Positions 42,848-55,794 of a stretch of 64,000 nt of DNA are shown piece by piece; the first letter of the stretch is position 1; each line of letters opens with the position of its first letter. This stretch comes from Amphiduros pacificus. Its lineage: Eukaryota > Annelida > Polychaeta > Phyllodocida > Hesionidae. The notes under the pieces are model-generated. The model was given only the letters and a program-made list of their open reading frames with translations, was not told the DNA's origin and searched no databases. The stretch covers positions 36,276,904 to 36,340,903 of the forward strand of contig OX439004.1 in assembly GCA_949316495.1 (NCBI GenBank), in the 5' to 3' direction. Both the position numbers and the translations under genes were made by a program.

Positions 42848-44414
42848 CGAATTTTGGAAGCAAGCATTAAAGCATTTCCCTAACAGGACCCTGGCTAATC
42901 AACTATATATGAACTCAAAATTTGGGGTCAGAATAGGGTACAACGGCCCTCGCACCCCACTGCTGTCCACGAACTGGCCGTCTGCCAAGGAACTTCATAA
43001 TAAAGTTAGTAAGTTCGTCCGGGACAATAAACAATTACACAGGGTTGTAGGTCCACTACATGAGGATGACCTCCCCACGGGATACAGAGCCTCCCCGCTA
43101 GGAGCATTTCAAAAACAAGCCACCGGTAAGACACGTGTCATCCATGACCTGTCTTGGCCCCCCGCAGAGTCAGTGAATGACGGGATAGATAAGGACTTCT
43201 GTTCCTTACGTTACGTAACTGTTATGGATGCTGTTGCATTAATCAGCAAGTACAGCTCACCCTGGGCAGCAAAATGTGATTTTTCATCAGCATTCCAATC
43301 GGTATATGTTGATCCACAGGACCAGCCTCTTTTAGGCTTCAGATGGGACGACCACAAGGGAGCAGCCAATTACTATTATATGACAGTTCTACCTTTCGGT
43401 TTACGGTCGGCTCCAAAACTTTTTAATATGTACGCCGATGCATTGGATTTTATATACAAGGACAGGGGGGCATCCCCAGACACCCTCCATTACTTAGATG
43501 ACGTCATCACCTTTGGGGATTCCCCCCAGGCCTGCCAGGATAGCCTGGATGTCATCCTTTCAACATGTGAACAAGCAGGATTTACTATCCAACCAACCAA
43601 AACGGTATTACCTACACAAGTGATTGAGTTCCTGGGGATTGAGATTAATATCCCAGCTCGTACCCTTGCAATAGGGACCCCCCGGCTACAGGAGATACGG
43701 GCCTTAACAGGGGACTGGCTCAAAAAAGACACCTGTACAAAACGTGAACTTTTGTCCTTAATAGGAAAACTTACCTTCTGTGCCAGGGTTGTACGTTACG
43801 GCTCCATATTCACTCGCAGGCTAATTCGCCTGGCCAAACGAACCAACAGGTTGCATCATAAACTTCATATAACCCCCCAGGCCAGGAAAGATGTGACTTG
43901 GTGGCATCAAAGTATAACCAGTCACAATGGGGTGAGCATGTTCCCCGCTGAGTTCGACGCCTCTTCAGCTGAACTTTTGTTCACAGATGCCTCAGACATT
44001 GCTTGCGGTATATATCATAATAAATCATGGAGCATCCTTACCTTCAACGGCTACAATTCCTGGATGGCTACACAGTCCATAGCCTGGAAAGAGCTATATG
44101 CCGTGGTTTTGGCTCTGGCTACATTCGGTCCCAAGTTAAAGGACAAACAAGTACTAATGAATATAGACAATATGGGGGTTTGTTACTGTGTGAATGCTGG
44201 ACGCTCGAAGGAACCAAAGATGATGGGACTTATACGCATCTTATACTACTTTATAACTGCTTATAACATTCAATATGAAGCTGTACACTTGTACTCAGCT
44301 GAGAATGCCTCAGCAGATGCCTTGAGCAGGCTCGATCTTCCACGATTCAAATCAATAAACCCAGATAGTGATTTATGTATGACAAAGCCAGCATTGATAC
44401 CTGTAGACATGTAA
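42516..44414 (+). CDS. YR retroelement ORF2 (reverse transcriptase and RNase H)
   Basis: A 632-codon frame. RT blocks are visible in order: KTRVIHDLSWP, AKCDFSSAFQSVYV (block A aspartate), LPFGLRSAPKLFN (block B), LHYLDDVITFGD (catalytic DD) and VIEFLGIEIN. RNase H follows with LLFTDASD, SIAWKELYAVVLAL, MNIDNMGVCY and the final ASADALSRLDL. The first ~110 codons overlap ORF1 and may not be used. The start codon is not certain. Confidence 0.9.
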   Translation: MTMFPPWSVLFFPRRRARPRQGRRLGPRRRQARKGQPPRYVTIGTCSSAILRHAGACTNAGHVEAPYHMRSAVSRADAPLTATTATTALVTQDPATQAKDPTPPIGVAQCSEFWKQALKHFPNRTLANQLYMNSKFGVRIGYNGPRTPLLSTNWPSAKELHNKVSKFVRDNKQLHRVVGPLHEDDLPTGYRASPLGAFQKQATGKTRVIHDLSWPPAESVNDGIDKDFCSLRYVTVMDAVALISKYSSPWAAKCDFSSAFQSVYVDPQDQPLLGFRWDDHKGAANYYYMTVLPFGLRSAPKLFNMYADALDFIYKDRGASPDTLHYLDDVITFGDSPQACQDSLDVILSTCEQAGFTIQPTKTVLPTQVIEFLGIEINIPARTLAIGTPRLQEIRALTGDWLKKDTCTKRELLSLIGKLTFCARVVRYGSIFTRRLIRLAKRTNRLHHKLHITPQARKDVTWWHQSITSHNGVSMFPAEFDASSAELLFTDASDIACGIYHNKSWSILTFNGYNSWMATQSIAWKELYAVVLALATFGPKLKDKQVLMNIDNMGVCYCVNAGRSKEPKMMGLIRILYYFITAYNIQYEAVHLYSAENASADALSRLDLPRFKSINPDSDLCMTKPALIPVDM

Positions 44415-44478
44415 ACATTATGTACTTGTTATTATTTCAGAGCTGCAGTCCAGGGCCCAGGGTCTTATCCAGGCTGGT

Positions 44479-45462
44479 TTGAGGTATAATACCAGGCGGA
44501 CATATAATTCGGTCCAAAAGTTATTTTTGCAATTCTGTACAAAGTATAATTTCACAGCCACACCTGCTTCAGAAGATGTCATACTTAACTACGTTGCCTT
44601 CCTCACCATGCCCACCAGGCCTAAGCCCCTCTCCCCGGCCTCAGTCTCTGTATATTTAGCTGCCGTTCGCTCCCTTCATATTCTCACCGGCTACCCGCCA
44701 CCCCCTACCAACACCCCACGAGTATCTCTAGCCCTCAGAGCATTACTAGACCATCATAAACCACCATCTCAAAAATCCCCGATAACTTACCCCATCCTCA
44801 CTCAGTTTTTCGCCCAGCTATCGGTGTTCCCGGAAGCTCAGCTACTTCAAGCCGCGATGACGCTTGGTTTCTTCGCTTGCCTGCGTGGCAGTGAATATTG
44901 TGCAGTATATCATCATTCTCGGACTAACCAGCTCATATCCCGACCTCCAGCAGTTCAGGACGTAGCCTTCGGCGTTCACGAAGGCGTCGAGTACTTCTCT
45001 TTTCGGGTTTACAAATCAAAAACCTCCAGGTACGGTTTTACAAAATTCGTGGGTTGCAGTGGAACCCCGATATGCGCCCACTGTTCGTTACGAAACATGC
45101 TCCGCTCACGAGTTTGCGCCATGCGCCGCTCACGAAAATCCGGAGCGCCGGCTCAGCTTGCACCGAATTCATACTTATTCTCTCGCAAGGGACGTCCCCT
45201 GGAGAAGTCTTACTTCAATCGAATCTTAAAACAGTTGGCCACTCGAATCGGACTCGAACCCGCTTGTTTTTCGACCCACTCTCTCCGCGCCGGGAACGCC
45301 ACTCAATCAGCATCTAACAATTTTTCCTCCGAGGAAATCTGTGCCGCGGGTCAATGGCGGTCTCAAGCGTACCTTCAATATATCAGGCAGCCTCCTATTT
45401 CACATATACACTTCGCATCCAGACTTTGCTCCAACCCAATAAACTCATCTTCTCACCCTTAA
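44479..45462 (+). CDS. YR retroelement ORF3 (tyrosine recombinase)
   Basis: A 327-codon frame lying 64 bp after ORF2. The N-terminal part resembles a SAM-like core-binding domain. The catalytic set is visible: Arg in GFFACLRGSEY, FSTHSLRAGNAT (His-x-x-Arg) and GQWRSQAYLQYIR (Trp then nucleophile Tyr). It would integrate circular DNA copies without target duplication, which fits the absence of flanking duplications. Confidence 0.92.
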   Translation: MRYNTRRTYNSVQKLFLQFCTKYNFTATPASEDVILNYVAFLTMPTRPKPLSPASVSVYLAAVRSLHILTGYPPPPTNTPRVSLALRALLDHHKPPSQKSPITYPILTQFFAQLSVFPEAQLLQAAMTLGFFACLRGSEYCAVYHHSRTNQLISRPPAVQDVAFGVHEGVEYFSFRVYKSKTSRYGFTKFVGCSGTPICAHCSLRNMLRSRVCAMRRSRKSGAPAQLAPNSYLFSRKGRPLEKSYFNRILKQLATRIGLEPACFSTHSLRAGNATQSASNNFSSEEICAAGQWRSQAYLQYIRQPPISHIHFASRLCSNPINSSSHP

Positions 45463-45530
45463 CTCACCCATTCAATTAAGATCCACTCACTATAACTCAT
45501 ACCACTTGGCCTGCATTGCATACTCCAATG

Positions 45531-45770
45531 ATTGGGCTACCATCCAAGTGTTACTGTTATCATGTATTATGTCATCTTAAAATATTTAGCATTTAGCATG
45601 TTAACCGAGGTAACCACATCAGATATTTAATTAATTAATATGTATGATTATGTATTGAGTGTGTGTGTAGTTTTTCTGGTGTGCAGTGTTTATATGATTA
45701 ATATGTATGCTTTATAATGATGAAATAAAGCCGTTTTCCAATTATTAATCATAGGAGTGTTATCTCTCTA
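45531..45770 (+). repeat. Split direct repeat B1
   Basis: A 240-bp repeat beginning ATTGGGCTACCATCCAAGTG and ending ATAGGAGTGTTATCTCTCTA. It contains an AATAAA (ATGAAATAAAGCCG) that may serve for transcript ending. Confidence 0.93.
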
Positions 45771-45934
45771 ATGAGAGGTTAAAGGGAGTTAACCTCGGTT
45801 AGAGGGTCAGCGACTATGGGGGTCGTGTCAAACCCCATAGGGGTAATCCCAGTGTTCAGCTCACTGCCAGACGTCTCCCCTGGCATTAAGAGGGCCAGTA
45901 GCGCGGGCCTACTGGTCATTAGAAATTTGAATTG
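45771..45934 (+). repeat. Split direct repeat A2
   Basis: A copy of A1, directly abutting B1. Confidence 0.93.
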
Positions 45935-45969
45935 CCCCCATCCCTGCCCATCAGCTTGGGTAAGGCATT

Positions 45970-46209
45970 ATTGGGCTACCATCCAAGTGTTACTGTTATC
46001 ATGTATTATGTCATCTTAAAATATTTAGTATTTAGCATGTTAACCGAGGTAACCACATCAGATATTTAATTAATTAATATGTATGATTATGTATTGAGTG
46101 TGTGTGTAGTTTTTCTGGTGTGCAGTGTTTATATGATTAATATGTATGCTTTATAATGATGAAATAAAGCCGTTTTCCAATTATTAATCATAGGAGTGTT
46201 ATCTCTCTA
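45970..46209 (+). repeat. Split direct repeat B2
   Basis: A copy of B1 with about one visible difference; its end marks the right edge of the element. Confidence 0.93.
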
Positions 46210-46214
46210 ATTAC

Positions 46215-46686
46215 AAAAAAATGAAGATTGACACAGATGAGACTGTGAGTCCACACAAGCCCTGCACATTTACCGAGCTCGGTGGGATCTTTAGCCTGCC
46301 CTGGCACAGACACTCAGGTACAGGGGACCTCTGTTTAACGTCCTATCCGAGGGACGGGGGCTGGGCTGGTGGCTGGGCCGGTGGCTGGGACGCTGGCTGG
46401 GGCGGTGATGGGACGCTGGCTGGGACGCTGGTTGGGCCGGGGGGCTGGGCTGACTCGGCATCAGGATCGCTCTCATGTCACTTGCCATATCGTATCTTCC
46501 TTTCACTTTGCCATCTTGCTTATTCGCACCTTGTCTGGCCTTTTTTCAACGGGTTTTCTCACATTCTGCCGTGTTCTCCAATTTCATTGTCGACCGTGGG
46601 AGTCGAACCCACGATCTCCCAACCACCCCTTTCGACCTGTAAAGGCTCAGTAAACCAGAACGCAACCAACTGAGCTACGGGGTGAT
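46215..46686 (-). mobile_element. tRNA-derived SINE with GC-rich internal repeat
   Basis: The minus strand begins with CACCCCGTAGCTCAGTTGG (A box) and has GTGGGTTCGACTCCCAC (B box) about 60 nt later. The head is about 95 nt, too long for a clean tRNA. Further on come a degenerate CCCAGCCAGCGT repeat (46355-46450), then CGGATAGGACGTTAAACAGA with GGTCCCCTGTACC and CTAAAGATCCCA, a tail I recognise from many marine-invertebrate SINEs. The tail end touches the Ngaro-like insertion. Confidence 0.75.
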
Positions 46687-49600
46687 TGGTGATTTCTCGC
46701 CAACTTATCACCCTCATGATAAACACACTCACGGTTACACGTGCACCAAACCTGTATGAAAATTGATTACAAACATTTTTGCATGCAAAACAGTACCATG
46801 AGAAATAAAGAAAAACTGTGTTGAGAGAAACATTTTCACAGCAGAGTCCAGAGCAATGGTTTAGTGAGGTTTGGCTGGGGGTTGAATGTTAGCGGTGAAG
46901 GGTGCCAGCGGGGAAGGGTTGGTCTGCTTTCAGCACTTCCTCTCATTGTGACACAGAAATATGGGGTAACCAACAACCCCTGCCACTGGCGCCCCCGTGT
47001 AGGATAATTTACCATGACCAAGATCCGCCCTCTTTTGACATGCATTTCATAAAAACGGTAATTGGGCCAATTTGAAGAGGATATTAAATACTTAAATAAA
47101 ATATGTACATTGGTTTTACACAGAACGAGGCTTGTGTGTTACCTTTGTCTAAAAGGTAGTGTGGACGGATGATTGGTCAATTTTTAGTTTTCATGATTGG
47201 ACGTTTTTCAAGGTCAATCTCATATGATCATATTAAATTTCTAGGAACAATTTGTCCACTGAACATTTTGTAATACATCAAAAGTACAAATTCAGAAAAT
47301 TCATTTTACAAACATGCTGCCAAAGTTTTACCACATCAATATATTTGGCCCGTCCATCGCACAAGGTGTATGTATACTTGCCTTGCTAGGCGCGCCCTTT
47401 GCCAGCCCTGAGCGATACTGCAGCTTCCATGTTGGTGTCTTGTACCGCCATGTAGCTTTCAGTAGCACTTCTCATCTGCGACTGACATCTGATGCACATT
47501 CGATGTTCGTCCCCCCTGGTGGCAGCTTCTGGCGCTTCACTTCGCAGACGACATTTCGTCTGAGCAGACGACATTTGCAATAACATTATCCTGTCAATCA
47601 TTAGATACTAAAAACCATATGAAAATGTCATGTATTACGTATACTTGACAAACTTTGCCTTGTTTTCCAAGAATATGCTATAACAGGATATAAACGAGCT
47701 TTAACCACCTGAAATATTATCCGTTTAATGGAAGATTTACAAGATAATTATGAAAATTATGATTTTGGACATGCAGTTAAGAATATTTACGGGATTTTCA
47801 CAAATAAATATGTATGCACTGGTCCAGCGTAAATACCAAACTAGTTATGTGAGGATATATAGATTTGTGTGAATCTTGCGTTGAACTTCCATACTTGCTA
47901 GAGAGCATTTCCAGTTGAGTTACATGATGCAACGTACACTCATGCCAGAGTGGCCGAAATTCAGACCGCCCCGATTAATTTGCATCCATGGGAGTAGACT
48001 ATCTTCTCCGCAAATGAATATGAATATCATCATTGTAAACAAGATGCTATTTTCAACTGAGCACCTATCACAGGTAAAATCAATGTCAACAATTACTAAT
48101 TTTGCCTGTCTACTTTTACTTCGAATTATACTGATCACAGGATTTCACCATTGAAAGCTCAAAGTGATTCAGCCCATACTCCAAGTTTGAATCAGTAATT
48201 ATAAAACAAATCGTCACTTTTCCCTTCGCATAATCAGTCTAATTTAACTCTAAATAATCTGTGGCATAATAATTCTAAATGTATTTAATAGATATTTTCT
48301 TCAGTAATTCGAGCTTTCATATCATAATTTTACTTCTGTATGTCCTATTTTGTTCACAAATCCATGATAATTCACATATTTGTCTCGGGGTTTACAATGA
48401 AAGCCCAAAAGAAGAACAAAAGGAATTTCTTTTTCAACTTAACCAATCAATGCACATGGCTATCTTTGAAATATGAGATGTAAACAAAATCTTTTTTGAA
48501 CTATATTATCATTTTCATCGGAAACAAAGATAGAGAGGAAAACCTTTTAGTAAAAGGAATATTCAAATTAAAATAGACGGTTACATGGTACTACTGTATA
48601 GCGTTGCATGATGGGATTTCCTCTGCTGCCTGATTAGGGAAACACGTATGAGAGTACGCAAGACTAGGAGTGTTCCTTGAATTAAACACTTTGCCTAAAA
48701 ATTTCATATTCCAGGGATTGAATTGGCTGAAAACCAATGGTTTCCTGGTAAATGTTGTTAAAGATTTTGTTTTACTCCATGTGTTGCGATTTTGTTGAAA
48801 AGAGTACCTCAATGTCAGTGTAAAACACGCAATTTTACTTTGCAATCATCTCCAATTTGTTTTTTTAACGTTTCAAGAGACAGGCACGATGGTTCTATTT
48901 ACCTAAATTTGGTTTTGCAGGGAATAATGAAAAAGTACATAACGTGGTTTTTTTATTTAGTATTGATACCATTGATAAAAGTAATTACTATTGTTAAAAT
49001 AATTACCACTGACCTGAGAACAAAATATAACTATTTATTATTGCTCTCAGCGTTGACAAAAAATATACAATTTACAATATGAAATAATTCCTACAACTAT
49101 CAATAAAAAAATCATTCTTCAGCATAACTGTAATAATCATCTTGTCATTAAAGAAGACAAAATAATTCTAAGATTAATTTTATGTCATTGTTTTGTCTAA
49201 TTCTGGCATAAAACGGCAACAGCGCAAATTAGTAACTCCCTTAACCAAAAAAGTCATGATGGACAGTCAGAGTGGCAATTATTTTGAAATAATTCGGACG
49301 CCCCCTGGCGAGAGTTGTGATCTATTTGACTAGATCTTTGATAACGAGGTTATGTTGTCTGTGCTGTTGAGCATGTTTGGGGTAGTATGGGTGAGCTGCT
49401 CTCAGTCCTCAGGCACACAACGTTCTGCTCACCGCGCTGCTCATTCCCCCAATTAAAAGCGCCATCTGCTGTCCTCTCTGGACAACAAGGTTTTTGGCGA
49501 AGATGGCTGACATGTCTGGCCCAGTCAAGCGTTGAATTTTGATTAATTCGGCAAATGAGATCTGGTGGTTTGATTTTGATCTAGTAAGGCTACAAAGAAC

Positions 49601-50509
49601 CACCACAAGGTCCTACAGGGGTGAAGAGGTATGGGGTTAGTTTGATGATGCTCCAAGGCACGATTAGCAAGTTACATCCTGGCACTCAGGAACTCCCCTA
49701 CTCTCCAGTACTGCAATCCAGTCAAGGTGTTGGGACATTTGGCCAAGTACAATATACGGAGAATCCCACAGACTTTTAGTCAGATAGAAAACTTCAGGAA
49801 TGTCCACAAATAATGTATATTCATCAAAGTGAATGTGCCCTTTTGAAAGTTATCAAAGGTTTTAATTGTAAGTGTTTTTTTCTGCGGTGAGCCAGAGAAC
49901 AGTAAATACGACTTTTTAGGTGAATTCTTTTATTTAGCTACAGCAGTATTTAGATGGGATAAGATTGAAACATAAGCTGTCCTAGTTTTTACATTGTTGT
50001 GGTTTTTTCTCGTTTTATTTTTGTGTTTATATTTTGATGGTCGGAGGAGAATTATTTATGTAGTGTAGCAACCATACACAGATTGCATTAAACATTTATA
50101 ATTCCTTCATAATAAAATCATAAAATACATCAGACATGAATTGTTATGGTAATGCATTTGTGTTAGTGGTCTCTATATATCATTATAAAAAACTTATAGG
50201 AGATAGAAACATAAAAATCTATCTTAAACCACAGGAGAGATTAATTAACAGGAAATTGTGATAAAGACAAGCAATCTGGTATGTGATTATGTCAAACCAC
50301 GGAGAAAGACAAGCTTGTAATTGTGATTACACATAAAAGAGACAAATTTTAACTTAAAATCGTGAAGTAGGTAAGTCAAGCTTTAAAATTTGAGACAATA
50401 CCTTAAGAAAAGCAAGTATGGATTTTCGATAAATCACAAAAGAGACAAATATAAACGTGCAAGAAACAGGGAGAGCTCTGAATCGTTCTGGGCAGTAAAT
50501 CTGAACCAA

Positions 50510-51060
50510 TCTGGACAATCGCGTTATTCTGGACGCTCACAACATACCTGGGCAGGAAGTCGCAGTCAATCCGAGTGATAGCTGAGCAGTGCCGTATGAT
50601 GAATATTGACCAGAATTAAAAAGTTGCAACGATAAAAACTGAATTTTAACCAAATATTAAAGATGATCACACGCTCATCAGTTACACATAGAAGAATATG
50701 ATCACCTGAAACTGAATTTAACGAGATTTCTTCCCATTTCTAACAGAGGAATGTGCCTCAGTTTAAGATTGCATAACGAGGAGTTATCCAGTCTTGGAGT
50801 CATAAATATTACAGTTAAAACGTTATAGATTTACTATATGATTTACACCAGCTGATATACACTCAGCTGTAACAAAATTTGTTAAATTTTGTAATGATTT
50901 TGATGCAATTTTGACGCCTTTTGTGAGACATAAAAAGTCGTTATACAACAGAACCATCCAGATTGGGACAGAAATGGTTCAGAACCATGGTATGACGTCG
51001 TGCCATCCAGATTTGCTGCGATTTCAGTCCAGACCAGTTCAGAGCTCTTCCACCCCTGAG
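50510..51060. repeat. Dispersed repeat, copy 1
   Basis: Shares ordered similarity with 55795-56055: GGACGCTCACAAC, ATTGCATAACGAGG-GT-ATC, and AAATTTTG--A-GATTTTGATGC followed by CTTTTGTGAG. The ends hold a partial inverted similarity (AGAGCTCTGAA near 50473, and its complement near 51040), hinting at a MITE. Confidence 0.45.
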
Positions 51061-54000
51061 AAAAGAACCAACTGTTAGTGCGAAATTGCATTAAACCAAA
51101 GAGGTACAGACATATGCTAGAATCCCAATAGATGCGAGTATGAATATATAAAATATTAAAATGAAACAATCAAAAGACTTATCGTGAAACCAAAACATCA
51201 ATTATCTAAATGTGATGCATGACATATTTTGAGATATTGTTGCAATGCAGAGGCGCCTTTACCCTGAACTGATGTTGGTGTAAGAAAAACTGTACCAGGC
51301 ATTTTGGAAAAACAATATTGTCATATTGAATACACTTGCCAATACTCATTTGACTTTCTTGTCATATTCTTTGTCAAAACGTCAAAAATAGGTGGTAGAA
51401 ATTGAGGCTTAATAGAATGATTGGTTGTGAGAATGGCTAGCGTGAACCGGCCCTCTGGTCAACACCGATACAAACTCAATATGTAAAGGTCTGTGGTCAT
51501 TATTTATCACCTCACCTTGTGTCAAAACATCTTGGTTATTTCTCAAAATAAAATAGATTTTTTGGCATACACCCTTGTCATATATTTGGCTATAAAGCTT
51601 ATATCATACCTTCAACATGTTGGGTGTAATACAATTCCTGACAATGAAAAGCTAATTTCAAATTATCGAATCATGCATTATGAATCATGTATCGATACAC
51701 AGAGAAATCCTCTCAACAGTTTCAAAATATATTTACAGTATCTTCAATGAATTGGATTACACTTGTTGATATGTAAATATATTAACTAGTATCATGTCAA
51801 GGAGCAAAGCTCTGAGATGTGTCTGTTTACCTCTACAATATGCAACCAAGAGTGGATGGAGTTGCCCTGATTTAATGGCCATAGTGATTAATGGATATAT
51901 GATCTGATTCAATATTTGGGGTCATACCATCACATATTTTAGCTGATATCCGCCTCGCTGTATGCTATATTGAACCAATTTTGTGCAGTGTCCAGTTTTA
52001 ACACCCTGTCTTAGGTGCTGGATGATTCCATCAGTCACTTGGAATCCTCCCTACGTTCATACACTGTGCATATAAGCCCGCTGATATTATTGGCTTCTAG
52101 TCTATGTAAGTATCACACAGCCTGCATTCCGACAGACAACATTCTTATTTACACCAGGAAGCTTAAAATTCCAGAAAAAAGATTCTGGGTTTACTTGCCT
52201 GATGAGTGTTTTAGTGAAACAAGAGGAAGCCATTTTCATTAATTTATTAGATAGCATATGAAGGTAAAGATGCTGCATCGGTATATTGTATAAGAAAAAA
52301 CATTTCTGAATACATTCTGATCTTTTAAAAGATCCTATTAAAATAATGAAGATAATGGCAAAACTACTGAACAATATTTAATTCCTTCACACAATGGAGC
52401 AGACGGTAGCATTCTGGTGAGAAAAAACCCTGTTTGAAACGTGATAGGCTCGGCTATAATGTAATAGTGTGAGAGAGGATGCCCCTCATGCTATGTGATA
52501 CCAACCTCATAATTAGGGGCTTAGTGACTATAATTCTATTTGCATCTTCATCTATTTTACACGATCTCATTTGTCAAACTCAATCCCTGGAAGATATGTC
52601 ATTAGGAATTGGTTGGCACCTCGTGGCTACGGGGCCTTGTCTCCTGAGATCCCGCGCTATTGTGAGCAATACCAGGGCCGGGGTAGGTGTAGGATTGCGG
52701 CTAGCTGTAGAAATATTTGATATTCACTTTTGTCCTTTTTCAAATAAATGCCAGAGGACCGAACCACACAGGTAAATAGCCCTTAATCCCTTTTACATTT
52801 CTTATGAGTAAACCACTTTCATCAAGTATATTTGCAAAGGCTGGAAGAATCTTATGTGTTTTTTCTTATCTTTTGCACGTTTCATTTCCGGTTCCTCTTC
52901 TCTTGTGAAGCTTTAGGATCACATCTCCCCGGCCACCTACATCATTTCCAAATGGGAGCAGATGGCTGCCATCTTACACAAGGCCCCCTACCTCATCAAC
53001 TAAGTGGTTGCATGTTCCTTTAATCTGGGAATCTGCACAGGATGTGATCAAATACCTAGTTAAAGCTGTAAGAACTTTTAAAGTTCATCATCTGTTTCCC
53101 AGCAGTCTTAATATGGTATGTTTGCTACCAGGCATTGAGCTAATAATGAACAAGCCACTAATATGGAAAGAATATTAAAATCTATTGTCTATATTTTGAG
53201 CATAACTTGCGCCACTGATTAAAAGTGCTCGTCTGGGTTGTTCAACTCATTGTAGACAAATAGCCGAGTTCGTCCAAGATAATAAGGTGGGCTTTCTTAC
53301 CTCCAAATACGCCTGTATTGAACACGCCTATCTCCACCTAAATAAGCCGATCTATAAAAATATTCAAATGTATCACATATATCAAAAACAATAACAAAAG
53401 ACTATTTGATTACTTTTGCCCATTATAAATGAAATCCTTGTTATAACAAGACATCAGATCAAAACCGCTTAAATCTCCATGATGAAATTCCAGGTATTCT
53501 AAAAACAGTAATTTCAAAATGACTTTATAATAGCTTTATGAGGACACAGTGGAAAGCTTGGGATCTGGATTTGTCAGGGAGTACTTTGTCAATGAGATTC
53601 CTGTGTGTTCCTGTAACAACAGGAAGCGCACAGACAGTCTCCTTCTGGTAATTTGTCACTGACAAACCACTTAATATCGCCCCCATCCACAGGGTAGCAA
53701 TGGTCGTACATAAGACACTGACCTTGCTTTAATTAAGTTTTCACGTATCCTGTCATCGTTCATGTTCTATTGGAAGGTTTCAATTAGATATGTTCGCTTT
53801 GTGACATATACAATAGAACGTTTTCAGATATTGACTGATATGAAAATGCTCAACCTTTCTAATGGTCTGACACGCATTTCACTGCAGTGACATGTTTAAA
53901 AATCTCTTGTAAATGAAGCACACTGTGTCAGACACTGCATTCCATCATCTGGTAACTGGACCGTGCTTGCATGTCATCCCCTTGCTACATATAAAGACAA

Positions 54001-55794
54001 ACTATTTACATTTATGGCGAACATGCAAATTTGTCCAGTAGTTTTTTTGTAATCAAAGAGGACTTCTTTAAAACGTTCTTTAGCACTACGAGAGAAACTA
54101 TGAATGCAATTAGATGTATATTAAAATGGGAACATTAGGTTTAGTAACAGTGAATATATAGTTTGTCAAGAGGTTATGTAAAATTTAAAGTTGCAAAAAT
54201 GCATGTTAAAAGTTTCTCGCTTGAAAGCGCTGTAATCTTTGACCACTCTTTTCTTATATACCATTCTTTCTTGCCTCGTTATGATTCCAAGAGGATTCAA
54301 TAGTGATTAAACATGGGCCGGTGGTAAACTTGATAAGATAAAATCGAGTTTCAACAAAATGTAAGAATGACTGTTACCAGTTTTGTACTTAATGACCTGT
54401 ACAAAGTAACAGACACATTTAAATATCAAAGCATAGAGATTTTATCAATAAAATACTGCATGCGCACAAAAACCGTCATCTTTAAATTAAACCTGTTTCA
54501 GTAAGGATCAGATGGATTGGAGTTACCTCAGCAAGTGTAATGAACGCCAGGCTCTGAGGCAATATTTGATAGCCCCTATTATCGTCCTTTTGTTTGCGAC
54601 GCTGAAGGCTAGGCGAGCTGTAGTAGTAATCTTCCCAATTTCCCTTCTTCCTGATCTCTTGCTACTTTTACACACCCACTTCCACCTCACCTCAGTGAAA
54701 CTTCATATATAGCACAGCACACCAAATCTTATTAGGTGATACAGATGGTTCATGATGAAAATATCACACTTAACATACATAGCAAATAATATATGTTAAA
54801 GTGTCCAAAGCTTTTAGGTTTGAGCATAATCGTCAACCAAAAAGGGACCGAAGACGCTGGTTCAGATATAAAAGCATTTCGGTGCTGGACGTATAATATG
54901 ATTTTAAAGATTTACGTGATTTGTCATTCAGGGAATTATAGGGAAAATATGATATCTGCATATTTGTGTATTGGACATGGCAGGTGTATCGCCATAGATA
55001 CACAATCATAGAAATACTACAAATATGTCATTGTTACGAACATGTCACATCTTTGGGTATATCTTGAGGCCCAATTAGGCAAATATAGGTTTGTAGTCAG
55101 ACCCGTCAGCTCATGAGATAAATACAGAAGAGCTGAAGCGGATGGCATTTCCAGAAGGAATCACCGGATTACCGGCACAAATTGAGGATAAAGGCCAGTG
55201 CGATGTGTAAATATGTATACCTCGGTAATAATTCTTCAATATTTACATGTCATGCTTGTCTTCTGTAGAAACAAGAACTGACAAAATGTTGGCAGTGTTT
55301 TCTGGTACTAGCAGGATGGGTGGGTGAGGCACTGGGAGGTCCATCAGTCATAGACCCATGATTGAAGTCCCGTGTTCTCTGTCAGAGCCGTGCATTAACG
55401 GGAAATTAATTTAAGATGTGGAAACATGTTAGCTGGAGGTGCAAGCCCCCGGGCGACCGGAGCTGTTCCCGGCGAGGCAAGGCGGGTACGGGAGGACAAA
55501 GACCAAGGTCGCCAGGCTCCGTGAAGACCTTCAAGGCACCGCTCCACGTGGTCTTCATGCTAACAGGATACATAAGAATGATGTCTGAGGGTGTCCATGA
55601 CCTTCACTGGGGAGTCCTGTCAGTTCTCGTCTGCATGAAGCTATGTACTGCATGGGACAGCTCAGTGCATAACCAAACATGGAGTGTCTGGCGACCTGTT
55701 CTGCTAGTCCAGAGAGGTCTGAGAGATGCCGGACTCAAAATCTGAACTCATCCGTATATTTCAAGCTTTTCCGTACACTCACAAGGCAGCCGTG

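Larger units (their letters stand above)
40828..46209 (+). mobile_element. Ngaro/PAT-like tyrosine-recombinase retrotransposon, whole-looking
   Basis: Layout is A1 (40829-40992), three open frames, B1 (45531-45770), A2 (45771-45934), a 35-bp spacer, B2 (45970-46209). This split direct repeat plan, with RT/RNase H followed by a tyrosine recombinase and no integrase or protease, marks the Ngaro/PAT branch of the DIRS-type (YR) retroelements. No methyltransferase domain is seen after RNase H. A1 and A2 look identical and B1 and B2 differ at about one site, so insertion is recent. All three frames are open and no break is apparent. Ngaro versus PAT is not settled from one copy. Confidence 0.92.

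Noticed and set aside
46590-46686. A tRNA gene on the minus strand
   Set aside because: A and B boxes are good, but the head is about 95 nt, cannot fold as a normal tRNA and runs into a SINE body and tail.
55416-55745. 109-codon frame in a GC-richer patch
   Set aside because: No recognisable domain; a GC-rich patch lowers stop frequency, so this length is expected by chance.
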